Below are positions 6,639 to 20,008 of a stretch of 64,000 bases of DNA, piece by piece. The stretch lies in assembly GCF_000152785.1 (NCBI RefSeq), contig NZ_CH672414.1, forward strand, positions 895,472 through 959,471, written 5' to 3'. The first letter of the stretch is position 1, and each line of letters begins with the position of its first letter. A model generated the notes under the pieces. The model worked only from the letters and a program-made list of their open reading frames with translations, ran no database searches and was not told the DNA's origin. A program made the translations under genes and the position numbers. The stretch is from Yoonia vestfoldensis SKA53 (GTDB taxonomy: Bacteria > Pseudomonadota > Alphaproteobacteria > Rhodobacterales > Rhodobacteraceae).

Positions 6639-7720
6639 CAGCTTTGATCACGCTCAAGGGCGTCAATAAATATTACGGCGATTATCATGCTTTGCGTGAC
6701 ATCGACCTGACGATCAATACGGGCGAGTTTTTCTCGCTTCTGGGGCCGTCGGGCTGTGGCAAGACCACATTGCTGCGCACCATCGCGGGCCTCGAGGATG
6801 TGTCCGACGGGGTCGTGATGATCGGCGGCAAGGATATGCGCGGCGTCTCCGCCAATTTGCGCCCGACCAATATGGTGTTTCAATCTTATGCGATCTTTCC
6901 GCATCTGAGCGTGGCGGAGAATGTGGCCTTTGGCCTGCGCAAGCGCACTGATCTGAACAAGGACGACAAGGCCAAGATGGTCGAAGATGCCTTGGCCATG
7001 GTTGGCTTGTCCGGCTATGGCAAGCGCGCCTCGCATGCCCTGTCGGGGGGGCAGCGTCAGCGGGTCGCCCTGGCGCGCGCGCTGATCCTGAAACCCAAGG
7101 TTTTGTTGCTGGATGAGCCTTTGTCCGCGCTGGACAAAAAGATGCGCGAACAGATGCAGGTCGAACTGATCCGCCTGCAACGCCATGTCGGCATTACCTT
7201 TATTCTGGTCACCCATGATCAGGAAGAAGCCTTGGTCATGTCCGACCGGATCGCCGTGATGTTCGAAGGCGAGATCGGGCAATTGGCTGATCCCGAAACG
7301 CTCTACCGTCGCCCCAATTCGCGGCGGGTTGCAGAATTCATCGGCAAGATGAACTTTTTGCGCGCTGATGTGCTGCAGGTCGGTGACACGATCGATGTCG
7401 ATGTTGCCGGTCTTGGGCGTGTGTCGGTGAATGCCGAACAGGCGCCCATGGCGCTGCACAAAGGGGCCGCCGTGGCTGGTGTGCGCCCCGAGACACTGGC
7501 CATCTTGTTTGCGGGTGAAACAACCGAGCGCAAGCTGATCGACGGCGTGGTGGACGAGGTCGTCTATTACGGTGACATGACCTATTACGACGTGCGCATT
7601 GCAGGCGTGGACCAGCCGCTGAATATCGCGATGAAAAACCTGATCGGCAGGCCGGTGCTGGATGTCGGCACCAGGACCAAGGTGGTTTGGGACGAACGGT
7701 CGCTGGTTATTCTGGCGTAG
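6635..7720 (+). CDS. potA: polyamine-type ABC transporter ATPase (PotA family)
   Basis: ATP-hydrolysing subunit on the cytoplasmic face, 361 residues. Walker A is GPSGCGKTT at 37-45, the signature LSGGQRQ at 136-142, Walker B VLLLDE at 156-161, with H-D in the switch loop. The C-terminal third is the TOBE domain of the PotA/MalK type. The start is a TTG: AAAGGGGG lies seven bases upstream and no closer ATG fits. It overlaps potC by four bases. Hairpins and a copy of a dispersed repeat follow the gene (about 7721-7790). Confidence 0.93.
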   Translation: MTALITLKGVNKYYGDYHALRDIDLTINTGEFFSLLGPSGCGKTTLLRTIAGLEDVSDGVVMIGGKDMRGVSANLRPTNMVFQSYAIFPHLSVAENVAFGLRKRTDLNKDDKAKMVEDALAMVGLSGYGKRASHALSGGQRQRVALARALILKPKVLLLDEPLSALDKKMREQMQVELIRLQRHVGITFILVTHDQEEALVMSDRIAVMFEGEIGQLADPETLYRRPNSRRVAEFIGKMNFLRADVLQVGDTIDVDVAGLGRVSVNAEQAPMALHKGAAVAGVRPETLAILFAGETTERKLIDGVVDEVVYYGDMTYYDVRIAGVDQPLNIAMKNLIGRPVLDVGTRTKVVWDERSLVILA

Positions 7721-7765
7721 GGTGGCGTGAAGTCCACCTTACCTGTCCGGCTGCGCCGGCGCTCC

Positions 7766-7792
7766 GCGGGGGATATTTAGGCTCGGAAGATC
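7766..7792 (+). repeat. dispersed 3'-end repeat, diverged copy a
   Basis: GCGGGGGATATTTAGGCTCGG resembles the better conserved copies at 13157, 23378 (minus) and 43890. As in those, it lies downstream of a gene (potA) in the gene's own orientation and behind a GC hairpin (CCGGC-TGC-GCCGG). It is the weakest copy. Confidence 0.5.
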
Positions 7793-7795
7793 GGG

Positions 7796-8311
7796 TCAGT
7801 CGAGCACCATGGCAAAGCGCAGCCCCAGCGTTTCCAGCCCCGGATTGAGATCCTTCAGATCGCCATTGGACCGGTGATCCGCCAGCACGCTCAGCGTTGC
7901 GCCATTGTCAAAGCTATAGCCGACACCCAGCGCGCTGCGGAATTCCAAGGGCAGCCCAAGGTCCGGCCCATCGCCCTGCGCGTAAAGCCCCGGCATGAAA
8001 GACGCCTCGACAAAAAATGGCCCGTCGATCACCTTTTGTGTCGTCCATTTTGCACCAGCCCCGACCCACAGGCTGCCGTCACTGGTCGCACTGGCCCCGA
8101 TCACCGGCTGGAACACGCCGTACCGGCGCGCCAGATCATAGGTGACATAGATTTCCTCGCTGATGCTGTCGTCCTGAAAGACCACGTCGCTGATCTGCAA
8201 AGCCGCACGCGCGGGCGCCTCTTGCAGCTGGTAGCAGCCGGTTGGACATTCATTCAGATAGGTATCGGTCAGACCGGTGATGAAAAAGATGATCGCGAAA
8301 GTTCCGTCCAT
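7796..8311 (-). CDS. pagL: lipid A 3-O-deacylase (PagL-like) family outer-membrane protein
   Basis: Outer-membrane beta-barrel hydrolase predicted to remove an acyl chain from lipid A. The catalytic triad fits PagL exactly in spacing: His146, Ser148 and Glu160 in ADHRSNG...NPGLET, the same H-x-S and +14 Glu as described for Pseudomonas PagL. The alternating hydrophobic pattern and the final aromatic-containing strand fit a barrel. The N-terminus is short for a signal peptide; the ATG at 8311 has AGGATC seven bases upstream, overlapping the stop of the TetR gene. It is probably the last gene of a minus-strand run that starts at the ATPase at 12643. Confidence 0.75.
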   Translation of the reverse strand: MDGTFAIIFFITGLTDTYLNECPTGCYQLQEAPARAALQISDVVFQDDSISEEIYVTYDLARRYGVFQPVIGASATSDGSLWVGAGAKWTTQKVIDGPFFVEASFMPGLYAQGDGPDLGLPLEFRSALGVGYSFDNGATLSVLADHRSNGDLKDLNPGLETLGLRFAMVLD

Positions 8312-8320
8312 GATGTGATC

Positions 8321-8938
8321 CTATGTATCGGGGTCAAGCAGGCCAAGCCCGCGCAGATAGATGCCAATGCCGGTTTCCAGCAGGTCATCGGGGGGAAAGG
8401 GACTTGTCCGGCCCGGATTGCCGCGCGCGAACAATTCCACCACCCCATGCGACATCGCCCAGACATGGGCGCTGAACATCTGCGCAGGCGGGCGTTTGTC
8501 GGCGGGGATATGTTGGCTGAGCGCGGCTGCCGCCTTTTCGAGCACGCCCATCGCGCGGGTCGCCACGGCATGTAATTCCGGCGAATGGTTGATCGACACG
8601 CCCGATTCGAACATTGCGATGTAATGCCCCGGATAGCGCCGCGCAAAGGCCAGATAGGCCCGCCCCGTCGCCCCGAACGCCGCCAGCGCCGACGGTTGCC
8701 CATCCGCAAAAGCATGGTCCATCAGATCGGCGAAAATGGCATAGCCTTCTTGGGCGGCAGCGGCGATCAAGTCTTCACGCCCGGCGAAATGCCGATAGAC
8801 CGCCGCGGGGGTGACACCTGCCTCGCGCGCGGCTTCGGATAGGGTGAACCCTGTTGGCCCGCGTATTTCGATCAGCCGCAGACAGCCGTCGATCAATGCG
8901 GCGCGCAGATTGCCGTGATGATAGCCCCGCTTAGTCAT
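8321..8938 (-). CDS. TetR-family transcriptional regulator
   Basis: A 205-residue regulator. The N-terminal helix-turn-helix (about residues 9-55) contains the typical T-L-S-E-A-A-R-E-A-G-V-T-P-A-A-V-Y-R-H-F block, and the C-terminal half resembles the TetR_C_33/WHG type ligand domain. The chosen ATG overlaps the stop of ppk2 (ATGACTAA), and its own stop overlaps the ribosome site of pagL, so all three are likely coupled. It may control the lipid A deacylase or the whole run. No operator could be located with confidence. Confidence 0.88.
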   Translation of the reverse strand: MTKRGYHHGNLRAALIDGCLRLIEIRGPTGFTLSEAAREAGVTPAAVYRHFAGREDLIAAAAQEGYAIFADLMDHAFADGQPSALAAFGATGRAYLAFARRYPGHYIAMFESGVSINHSPELHAVATRAMGVLEKAAAALSQHIPADKRPPAQMFSAHVWAMSHGVVELFARGNPGRTSPFPPDDLLETGIGIYLRGLGLLDPDT

Positions 8939-9800
8939 GCCACAGATCGGGGCCACCGGCGATTTTGGGGTCCATAACACCCAAAGCATCGACATCTTTG
9001 CGTTTGTAATCAAGCTGATGCAGGATCGACCTGATCACATTTATCCGCGCGCGCAGCTTGTCATCGCCCCGCACGACGGTCCAGGGTGCAAATGTCAGAT
9101 GGGTCCGGTCCAGCGTTTCGCGGATCGCGTCAGAATACGCATCCCACAGCGCCAAACCGTCAACATCAATCCGGCTGAGTTTCCATTGCTTGAGAGGGTC
9201 TTGCTCGCGGTCCAGAAACCGCTGCAATTGCGTCGCCCGCCCGATATTGAGCCAGATCTTGAACAGGATGATCCCTTCATTGGCCAGCATATGCTCGAAT
9301 TGAGGAAGCTGCGCAAACCAGCAGGCGCGCTGTTCCGGCGTGCAGAACCCGAACACATGTTCGACAACGCCGCGATTGTACCAGCTGCGGTCGAACAGGG
9401 TGATTTCGCCCTTGGCGGGCAGATGCGCGACATAGCGTTGGAAATACCATTGGGCCGCCTCGTGATCGCTGGGCTTGGGCAGGGCAACAAGGCGCGCGCC
9501 GCGCGGGTTGAGGTTTTCGCGGAACCGTTTGATCGTGCCCCCTTTGCCTGAGGCGTCGCGTCCCTCAAAAACCACCACAACGCGTTGGCCGGTGTCGCGG
9601 ACCCAGGCCTGCATCCTGACCAATTCGACCTGAAGCCGGTTCATCGCATCGGTGTAATCATCCTTGTCGTACCGACTGTCATAGGGAAAGTGCGGGTTGA
9701 GGATGCCATCCTTGGCCCTACCCTTGATCAGGTCACGGATGGCCTGCGGCGCGTCTTGGTTAAAATAGCGGCTGATCGCGCCGTCGAATGGCCGTTCCAT
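8931..9800 (-). CDS. ppk2: polyphosphate kinase 2 family protein
   Basis: Uses polyphosphate to phosphorylate nucleotides (PPK2 family). 289 residues with the P-loop GRDASGKGG at 80-88, the lid-forming basic helix after it, and the Walker B region FDRSWYNR at 136-143, followed by the diagnostic V-V-E-H-V-F-G-F. I chose the ATG at 9798-9800 as it gives the normal family N-terminus; a longer reading frame adds Pro/Arg-rich sequence. It lies between the hydrolase and tetR genes on the same strand. Whether GDP or ADP is preferred cannot be told. Confidence 0.9.
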   Translation of the reverse strand: MERPFDGAISRYFNQDAPQAIRDLIKGRAKDGILNPHFPYDSRYDKDDYTDAMNRLQVELVRMQAWVRDTGQRVVVVFEGRDASGKGGTIKRFRENLNPRGARLVALPKPSDHEAAQWYFQRYVAHLPAKGEITLFDRSWYNRGVVEHVFGFCTPEQRACWFAQLPQFEHMLANEGIILFKIWLNIGRATQLQRFLDREQDPLKQWKLSRIDVDGLALWDAYSDAIRETLDRTHLTFAPWTVVRGDDKLRARINVIRSILHQLDYKRKDVDALGVMDPKIAGGPDLWHD

Positions 9801-9846
9801 GAAATTCTTTCGCGGTTTGTCGCACCAGTATGGGGGTGCGCGCCGC

Positions 9847-10836
9847 CTAGCGCAATCCGGCGCGGGCTGCGGCGCGGTCGATGGCGGCAATCGCCTCAGG
9901 CTGGCGGGAATGATGAGGCTGGTGGCCGATGCCCTCCAGCCGGACCAGATTGGCGGTGGGCGCGATCTTGATCAGCTCTTCGGCATGCACATGGATCGGC
10001 ACGACCGTATCGGCGGTGCCATGGATGATTTCAATCGGGATCGTGATCTGCGGGTAAAGCTCCGCCATCTCTACGACAAAGGGGCGCAGGGTATTGACCT
10101 GCCGCACATTGGCGCGAAACGCGCCGGGGCGTAGAGCCAGCTCGCCCCCCAGATGGGCGATATAGCCCGCGGGCGGCGCTTGGGGCGCAAAGGTGGTGGC
10201 GACAACATCATCCACCTTGCTTTTGGGAGTAAAGGCGCTGATCAGCGGGATCACCACACCGCCCAGCGCGCTGCCGTTGACCATGTAATAAGACCCAAGG
10301 TCGCCGGGCCAGGGCATGGCAACACCGCCGTAAGATACCACCGCGCTGGCATTGGTCGGATCAACGCGGTCCAGACCGGTCGTGGCCCATGCCAGGGCAA
10401 CAATGCCACCGAAACTATGCCCGACGACGATTGGTGCGGTGATGCCCAAAGCGCCTGCCGCCTCGCGCAGCATGGCAACCTGTGCTGCGGGGCTGTCGCC
10501 TTCAGTGACAAAAGCGCCTGTCGCGATCCCCGGCACCCGGTCGGTATAGCCCATGCCGGGGCGGTCAAAGGCGGTCACGCGGTAGCGGTCGGTCAGGTGA
10601 TCCATCAGCGAAAAGGTGAAATCGCGCAGATTGCCGCCCGCGCCATGCAACAAGATTACATCCGGCCCTTGCCCCGCCTGCACATAATGAACGCGCCCGC
10701 CTGTCACCTCGACAAAGTTGCCCACCGGCGGAAAGGCCGCTGTGATCCTGTCAGCGCGCAGCGCGGCAATGCCAGTGGTCAGCACCGCCCCAAGGCCCAG
10801 CGCGAACGCGCCAAGGGTGATCGCCTTAAGTGCCAA
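9847..10836 (-). CDS. alpha/beta hydrolase
   Basis: Predicted serine hydrolase with the alpha/beta fold. The oxyanion motif H-G-A-G-G-N, the nucleophile elbow G-H-S-F-G-G, an Asp in H-G-T-A-D-T-V-V-P and the final His in G-I-G-H-Q-P-H-H are all present. An N-terminal hydrophobic segment (about 15 residues) may anchor it in the membrane or act as a signal. The start is uncertain: the frame is open far into metA, and I chose a TTG at 10834-10836, with GGA upstream, which overlaps the metA end by 11 bases. Substrate unknown. Confidence 0.8.
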   Translation of the reverse strand: MALKAITLGAFALGLGAVLTTGIAALRADRITAAFPPVGNFVEVTGGRVHYVQAGQGPDVILLHGAGGNLRDFTFSLMDHLTDRYRVTAFDRPGMGYTDRVPGIATGAFVTEGDSPAAQVAMLREAAGALGITAPIVVGHSFGGIVALAWATTGLDRVDPTNASAVVSYGGVAMPWPGDLGSYYMVNGSALGGVVIPLISAFTPKSKVDDVVATTFAPQAPPAGYIAHLGGELALRPGAFRANVRQVNTLRPFVVEMAELYPQITIPIEIIHGTADTVVPIHVHAEELIKIAPTANLVRLEGIGHQPHHSRQPEAIAAIDRAAARAGLR

Positions 10837-11743
10837 TTTTATCCAGATCGAAATAGGTGGTCTGATAGATTTCGTTGATCCAATTGCCATAAAGAAGATG
10901 CGCATGGCTGCGCCAGCGGTTCTGTGGTGCCTGCAACGGGTCGTCACCCGGATAGTAATTGACCGGCACATTGATCGGCGTGCCATTGGCGATATCGCGG
11001 TCATATTCCTGTTTGAGCGTGGTCGTATCATATTCGAAATGGTTAAAGATATAGAGCGCGCGATGTGCTGCATCCTCGACCAGCGCCGGCCCGGCCTCGG
11101 CGCTGGTGATCAGGGTTTTCAGCCCCGCCACGGCGTCGATCTCATCCTGACGCATTTCGGTCCAGCGACTGACGGGGATCACGCAATCATCCGAAAAGCC
11201 GCGCAGATAGGGGGAACCGGCGGCAGTGGTGTGATGGTGCAAGCAGCCGAACAGTTTTTGGTCCAGCAGGTGTTTTTCGACCCCGTGGAAATAATTGATC
11301 ATCGCCATCCCGCCCCAGCAGACGCCAAAGGTGGAATGCACATGGGTCTGGGTCCAGTCAAAGACCTGCGTCAGCTCGTCCCAATAGGTGACATCGTGAA
11401 ACGGCAGATGTTCGATCGGCGCGCCGGTGATGATCAGCCCGTCGAATTTTTCGTCGCGTACATCGGAAAAGGGTTTGTAAAACTCTTCCATATGTTCGGC
11501 GGCGGTGTTGCGGGTCTGGTGTTCGCTCATCCGGATCAGTGAAAACTCGATCTGCAAAGGTGTCGCCCCGATCAGGCGGGCGAACTGGTTTTCGGTCTGG
11601 ATTTTCTTGGGCATCAGGTTCAGCAATGCGATCCGCAAGGGGCGGATATCTTGGCGCGCGGCAGTCACCTCGTCCAGCACCATGACGCCTTCTTTGGACA
11701 GGACATCATAGGCGGGCAGGGCGGATGGCAATTTAATTGGCAT
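10826..11743 (-). CDS. metAA: homoserine O-acetyltransferase (MetA family)
   Basis: First committed step of methionine synthesis, acylating homoserine. 305 residues, normal length. Catalytic Cys142 (G-V-C-W-G-G), His235 and Glu237 occupy the canonical positions. The residue that decides acyl specificity, position 111, is Glu (G-A-P-I-E-H-L), which in characterised MetA enzymes goes with acetyl-CoA, whereas Gly goes with succinyl-CoA. I therefore call it an acetyltransferase. It lies 36 bases behind the ATPase gene and overlaps the hydrolase gene. Confidence 0.92.
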   Translation of the reverse strand: MPIKLPSALPAYDVLSKEGVMVLDEVTAARQDIRPLRIALLNLMPKKIQTENQFARLIGATPLQIEFSLIRMSEHQTRNTAAEHMEEFYKPFSDVRDEKFDGLIITGAPIEHLPFHDVTYWDELTQVFDWTQTHVHSTFGVCWGGMAMINYFHGVEKHLLDQKLFGCLHHHTTAAGSPYLRGFSDDCVIPVSRWTEMRQDEIDAVAGLKTLITSAEAGPALVEDAAHRALYIFNHFEYDTTTLKQEYDRDIANGTPINVPVNYYPGDDPLQAPQNRWRSHAHLLYGNWINEIYQTTYFDLDKIGT

Positions 11744-11779
11744 GAACGTTATCCTTGCAGAACGGTGCAGATAAGCCCG

Positions 11780-12643
11780 TCACCCACGCTTCTCAAGGGC
11801 CTGAGCGATCATGTCGATAAAACCCGCGGCATCCTTGACCTGTGCCACATCATCCTGCGCGACGGTGATCCCCCAGCGATCCGCCATCGCCTTGTAACGC
11901 GGCTGACGATGCGCCAAAGCCTTGGCAAAGGCCCAGCGGATAAAATCATCAGGGTCCACATCATCTGGGGCTGCGTTGAATTCCGCCAGATAGGCGGTCC
12001 ATGTCGCCAGCAAGAACACCGGATCATAGGACATCGGTTTGGGTTCGCGGTCAAACCGGCGGATCAATTCGGCAGTATGGGCGTCTGTGCCTTCGATCCA
12101 GACCATCAGCGTCTTGGACGCCAAATCCGTCATGATCGGATCATTCGGATCGGTGACATCGACCCATTCGCAGATCGACCCGCCGGTATCGCAGACGAAA
12201 TGCGGATATTGGTAAAGATCATGCGAGCGTGTGATGAAATGGCCGGTGTCATGCAGCGCCGCCACTTCGGCGCGCTGGAACTGGTCCTGACGGCGGGTGT
12301 ATTCATCCCAAGGCAGCCCGCCCTTGGCCGGATCGCCCGGTTTGCCCAGATAGGACGACATCGGCCGCAGGTCGTTGAACGAAATGTTCGACCCGATATA
12401 GATGCTGTCGCTGCGCAAAAGGTCGCGCAGGAACGGCACTTTCATCGCCTCGCGTTTGGCATTGTCGGCGATATATTCGCCCATATACCGCGTGCCGATC
12501 CGGTAATCGATGGAATAATGGAACCAGTCGCCGGTCTGGCGCAGCATGCTGGACAGATAGGTCTTGCCCAGCCCCGACATTGCGAAGAACAGGACCCGTT
12601 TTTGCGGCGCGGCGCGCCAGTCAGAGGCGGATGTATAAATCAT
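11780..12643 (-). CDS. conserved roseobacter ATPase-like protein
   Basis: A 287-residue protein with a P-loop-like motif near the N-terminus, F-F-A-M-S-G-L-G-K-T (about residues 19-28), followed by S-S-M-L-R. The rest is acidic, with many Asp and Trp residues and no further motif I can name. I recall it as a widely conserved hypothetical ATPase in Rhodobacterales. Being the first gene of the minus-strand run into metA, it may be co-transcribed with it. It is divergent from the rhodanese gene at 12768. Function unknown. Confidence 0.75.
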   Translation of the reverse strand: MIYTSASDWRAAPQKRVLFFAMSGLGKTYLSSMLRQTGDWFHYSIDYRIGTRYMGEYIADNAKREAMKVPFLRDLLRSDSIYIGSNISFNDLRPMSSYLGKPGDPAKGGLPWDEYTRRQDQFQRAEVAALHDTGHFITRSHDLYQYPHFVCDTGGSICEWVDVTDPNDPIMTDLASKTLMVWIEGTDAHTAELIRRFDREPKPMSYDPVFLLATWTAYLAEFNAAPDDVDPDDFIRWAFAKALAHRQPRYKAMADRWGITVAQDDVAQVKDAAGFIDMIAQALEKRG

Positions 12644-12767
12644 GGCCCTTGGGTAATGCTGGCGGCGCTAATCTGCCAGCGATTTTTGCGCGATTGGTGA
12701 TAATGTCACCGATCCGATACGGCTGTGGCGGCTATGCCTGCTGCAAGGTTCAAAAGGATGACAGCAA

Positions 12768-13115
12768 ATGCAATATACCAGCAAGTTTCAGGCAATGGCT
12801 GATGCCGCACGCGCGCAGACCGACGAAGTCCCCGCCAGCGCGGTTGACAGCCTAATCGCAGCGGGAGCGGTGGCGCTGGATATCCGCGACAAGGAAGAAC
12901 ATGACGTGGATCACATCGCGGGGTCGGTGCATGTCAGCCGTGGCAAGCTGGAGATGAATATCGAAACTGTGCTGCCCGATCTTGAAACGACGATCTTGTG
13001 CTATTGCAATGCCAACAACCGTGGCGCGCTGTCGGCGGCCAGCCTCAAAGCGATGGGGTATAAAAACGCCAAATTCATCGCGGGCGGGTTGAAAGCCTAT
13101 CGCGGGGCACGCTAG
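12768..13115 (+). CDS. rhodanese-like sulfurtransferase domain protein
   Basis: Single rhodanese domain, 115 residues. The active loop is C80-N-A-N-N-R85, with the sulfur-carrying cysteine and the closing arginine, and the CH2-type motif G-G-L-K-A-Y-R-G ends the protein. Such domains bind or transfer persulfide sulfur, but the donor and acceptor are unknown. The ATG at 12768 follows A-G-G-A-T at a usable distance. A dispersed repeat copy and a CCGGAC/GTCCGG hairpin lie just downstream. It is convergent with mnmA, itself a sulfur-transfer enzyme, though no link is shown. Confidence 0.88.
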   Translation: MQYTSKFQAMADAARAQTDEVPASAVDSLIAAGAVALDIRDKEEHDVDHIAGSVHVSRGKLEMNIETVLPDLETTILCYCNANNRGALSAASLKAMGYKNAKFIAGGLKAYRGAR

Positions 13116-13132
13116 GCCGCGCTGCCTCTTTT

Positions 13133-13178
13133 CCCGGACAACGTCCGGGACAAGATGAGTATTTTTGGAAATAAGAAG
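13133..13178 (+). repeat. dispersed 3'-end repeat copy b with hairpin
   Basis: TCCCGGAC-AAC-GTCCGGGA hairpin (about 13133-13151), then a tail GAGTATTTTTGGAAATAAGAAG at 13157-13178. The tail matches the copies at 23378-23398 and 43890-43910 apart from two bases in the G-run. It is located 3' of the rhodanese gene in sense orientation. Confidence 0.75.
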
Positions 13179-13206
13179 TCAGGGGCGGGGCCAGCGGGCG
13201 CGGGGT

Positions 13207-14346
13207 TTATTGTCCGCGCCAGATCCAGCCGCCGCCCAGCACACGGGTGCTGTCGGTGTCGTAAAACACGCAGGCCTGCCCGGGCGAGACGCCTTGTTCG
13301 GCAACCAGCAATTCGACCTCTGCCTCGGTGTCCGAGATCGGGCGCAGGATCGCGTCCGTCGGAGGGCGGGTGGAGCGCACGCGCACCGCGATCTGGCGTT
13401 CTGCGATATCGGTCAGCTTGCCCCCGCCGATCCAGTTGATTTCGCGCAACGGCACGCGGCGGGTGGCCAGCATGTCCTTTGGCCCGACGATGACCTGTTT
13501 TTTGTCCACATCCAGCCGTACCACATAAAGCGGATCGGCCAGACCGCCGATGCCAAGCCCGCGCCGCTGGCCCACGGTGTAATGGATCACGCCGTTGTGC
13601 TGGCCCAGCACCTGCCCGTTGATATCCACGATCGTGCCGGGGCTTGCTGCACCGGGGCGCAGTTTTTCGATCACGGCGGCGTAATCGCCGTTGGGGACAA
13701 AGCAGATATCCTGACTGTCGGGTTTATCTGCCACGCTGAGCCCGTATTTGGCGGCCAAAGCACGGGTTTCATCCTTGCTTTTGTGATGGCCCAACGGAAA
13801 GCGCAGGTAATCAAGCTGGTCTTGCGTCGTTGAGAACAAAAAATAGCTTTGATCCTTGGCCGCATCGGCAGCGCTGTGCAATTCGGCACCCTGCACGCCC
13901 ATCTTGCGCTGGATGTAATGGCCGGTCGCCATGCAATCGGCGTCCAGATCGCGGGCGGTTTGCAGCAGGTCCTTGAATTTCACCCGTTCATTGCAGCGGA
14001 TGCAGGGCACAGGGGTTGCACCACCCAGATAGCTGTCGGCGAATTCATCCATCACCGCTTCGCGGAAGGTGTTTTCATAATCCAGCACATAATGCGGAAA
14101 TCCCATTTCTTCGGCCACGCGGCGCGCATCATGGATATCGCGGCCCGCGCAGCACGCGCCTTTTTTCGCCAGCGCCGCCCCGTGGTCGTAAAGTTGCAAG
14201 GTCACGCCGACGACATCATAGCCTTCTTCGGCCAGTTTGGCGGCGACGACGGATGAATCCACGCCGCCCGACATCGCCACGACGACGCGGGTATCGGCAG
14301 GGGCCTTGGCAAAACCAAGCGAGTTGATCGGGGATTCAAGGGGCAT
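13207..14346 (-). CDS. mnmA: tRNA-specific 2-thiouridylase MnmA
   Basis: Thiolates U34 of tRNA-Lys, -Glu and -Gln in an ATP-dependent reaction. 379 residues. The PP-loop S-G-G-V-D-S-S is at 26-32; the paired cysteines are C118 (I-R-C-N-E-R-V-K-F) and C215 (S-Q-D-I-C-F-V), in the expected contexts. Between the two C-terminal barrel regions lies the family motif V-G-Q-R-R-G-L-G-I. The gene is convergent with the rhodanese gene. The 129 bases upstream separate it from the divergent sciP gene. Confidence 0.96.
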   Translation of the reverse strand: MPLESPINSLGFAKAPADTRVVVAMSGGVDSSVVAAKLAEEGYDVVGVTLQLYDHGAALAKKGACCAGRDIHDARRVAEEMGFPHYVLDYENTFREAVMDEFADSYLGGATPVPCIRCNERVKFKDLLQTARDLDADCMATGHYIQRKMGVQGAELHSAADAAKDQSYFLFSTTQDQLDYLRFPLGHHKSKDETRALAAKYGLSVADKPDSQDICFVPNGDYAAVIEKLRPGAASPGTIVDINGQVLGQHNGVIHYTVGQRRGLGIGGLADPLYVVRLDVDKKQVIVGPKDMLATRRVPLREINWIGGGKLTDIAERQIAVRVRSTRPPTDAILRPISDTEAEVELLVAEQGVSPGQACVFYDTDSTRVLGGGWIWRGQ

Positions 14347-14475
14347 GGCAGGTCCGTCGGTTCAAGAACAGGTCGAAATATAGGAAAATGCTATGCATTC
14401 TCAAGGTGCGGCTACACCTCTCATTAAGTTGCGCTCGGCATATCATCTGCGGGAGTTTCCTGAAAGGGGTGCCAC

Positions 14476-14754
14476 ATGTATTTGCGAAAGATCGAAGGGC
14501 GGCGTGCCGTCACCCTGCCAGACGGGTCAACGATGACACGCGCCGACCTGCCGGACAAGACGACCAGCCGCTGGGTCGCATCGCGCAAGGCCGCTGTTGT
14601 GCGGGCGGTGATGCATGGGCTGATCACGCGCACCGAAGCCTTGGAAACCTATGACCTGTCCGAAGAGGAAATGGCCGCCTGGGAGGCTGCTGTCACCGCG
14701 CATGGCGAGGTTGCCCTAAAAGCAACAGCATTACAGCGGTATAGACAGCCATAG
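14476..14754 (+). CDS. sciP: CtrA inhibitor SciP (DUF1153 family)
   Basis: A 92-residue helix-turn-helix protein of the DUF1153 family. In Caulobacter its homologue SciP binds CtrA-controlled promoters and blocks transcription. The conserved core R-W-V-x-x-R-K-A-A-V-V-x-A-V-x-x-G-L-I, then E-A-L-x-x-Y-x-L-S-x-E-E, is intact. AAGGGG precedes the ATG at a suitable distance. It lies 87 bases ahead of ctrA on the same strand, placing a regulator and its inhibitor together, an arrangement I recall from other Rhodobacterales. Confidence 0.9.
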   Translation: MYLRKIEGRRAVTLPDGSTMTRADLPDKTTSRWVASRKAAVVRAVMHGLITRTEALETYDLSEEEMAAWEAAVTAHGEVALKATALQRYRQP

Positions 14755-14841
14755 GGTGCGTCCGTAGAATTCTGCGTTGGTAACACGTGGTTAACCTTTT
14801 TCGACAAAGGTGAGACGTAATTGTAAGAGTGGAGAATCCCT

Positions 14842-15555
14842 ATGCGCGTGCTGCTGGTTGAAGATGACCCTACAACGGCGAAAAGTATCGAATTGATGCT
14901 GACCCATGCCAATTTAAATGTGTATACCACCGATCTTGGCGAAGAAGGCATCGATTTGGCCAAGCTTTACGATTACGACCTGATCCTGCTGGACCTGAAC
15001 CTGCCGGACATTAACGGACATGAGGTTTTGCGCCAGCTACGGCTAAGCAGGATCGACACGCCGATCCTGATCCTCACCGGTGATGATGGCACTGAAAGCA
15101 AGCTGAAAAGCTTCGGGTTTGGCGCGGATGATTACCTGACAAAACCGTTCCACCGCGAAGAGCTTGTCGCGCGGATTCATGCAATTATCCGCCGGTCCAA
15201 AGGGCATGCGCAATCCATTATCCGCACCGGGCAGATCGCCGTGAACCTGGATGCCAAGACGGTCGAAGTGGCCGGAAATACCGTGCATCTGACCGGCAAG
15301 GAATACCAGATGCTGGAATTGTTATCGCTGCGCAAGGGCACGACGCTGACCAAGGAAATGTTCCTGAACCACCTTTATGGCGGTATGGATGAACCTGAAT
15401 TGAAGATCATCGATGTCTTCATCTGCAAGCTGCGCAAGAAATTATCCGAAGCGGCAGATGGTGAAAACAATATCGAAACCGTCTGGGGGCGCGGCTATGT
15501 CCTGCGCGATCCGGAATCTGTGAAACCTGCCGCAAAACTGGCCATCGGGGCATAA
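14842..15555 (+). CDS. ctrA: cell-cycle/motility response regulator CtrA
   Basis: OmpR-type response regulator, 237 residues: receiver domain 1-120 with E7-D8-D9, phospho-acceptor Asp51 and Lys101 region (T-K-P-F), then a winged-helix DNA-binding domain ending W-G-R-G-Y-V-L-R. The [19 protein letters not shown] block is diagnostic of CtrA. In Rhodobacterales it is not essential and mainly drives motility, gene transfer and related traits. The ribosome site GGAG overlaps a GAATC (GANTC, CcrM methylation) site at 14834-14838, immediately before the start codon. Confidence 0.97.
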   Translation: MRVLLVEDDPTTAKSIELMLTHANLNVYTTDLGEEGIDLAKLYDYDLILLDLNLPDINGHEVLRQLRLSRIDTPILILTGDDGTESKLKSFGFGADDYLTKPFHREELVARIHAIIRRSKGHAQSIIRTGQIAVNLDAKTVEVAGNTVHLTGKEYQMLELLSLRKGTTLTKEMFLNHLYGGMDEPELKIIDVFICKLRKKLSEAADGENNIETVWGRGYVLRDPESVKPAAKLAIGA

Positions 15556-15572
15556 ACCCAGCATCCGCCGTT

Positions 15573-15609
15573 GCCGCCGGGTCCAGTTTGTCGGCTGGAC
15601 CTTGGCGGC
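15573..15609 (+). terminator. strong hairpin 3' of ctrA
   Basis: Two-part stem: GCCGCC pairs with GGCGGC (outer) and GGTCCAG with CTGGACC (inner), around an eight-base loop. There is no T-run after it, so it may work with Rho or simply protect the ctrA transcript end. Confidence 0.55.
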
Positions 15610-15621
15610 TGGCCTGCGTAA

Positions 15622-19895
<4,274 letters not shown>

Positions 19896-19923
19896 CGCCC
19901 CACGTACCGATCTTGCGCAGAAT

Positions 19924-19938
19924 GTTCTTAAAATGTTC
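19924..19938 (+). promoter_or_regulatory. LexA (SOS) box GTTC-N7-GTTC
   Basis: GTTC-TTAAAAT-GTTC is an exact match to the direct-repeat LexA operator of alphaproteobacteria. A second, inverted element, GTTC-AATATGA-GAAC (19961-19975), follows 22 bases later. Both lie between recG and the start of a 40-codon gene at 20009, so that gene is the obvious target. Confidence 0.8.
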
Positions 19939-20008
19939 TTAAAAAGTCTTTACAGCCACGGTTCAATATGAGAACAAAGTAGCAACAGAACATTAAGGGA
20001 ACACTGAC

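Noticed and set aside
6476-7459. Long open frame on the minus strand inside potA
   Set aside because: It is the mirror frame of a well-supported ATPase gene; its His/Gln/Asp-rich product has no domain. Similar mirror frames at 10718-11542, 11651-12700, 22186-23157 and 61321-62526 were dropped for the same reason.
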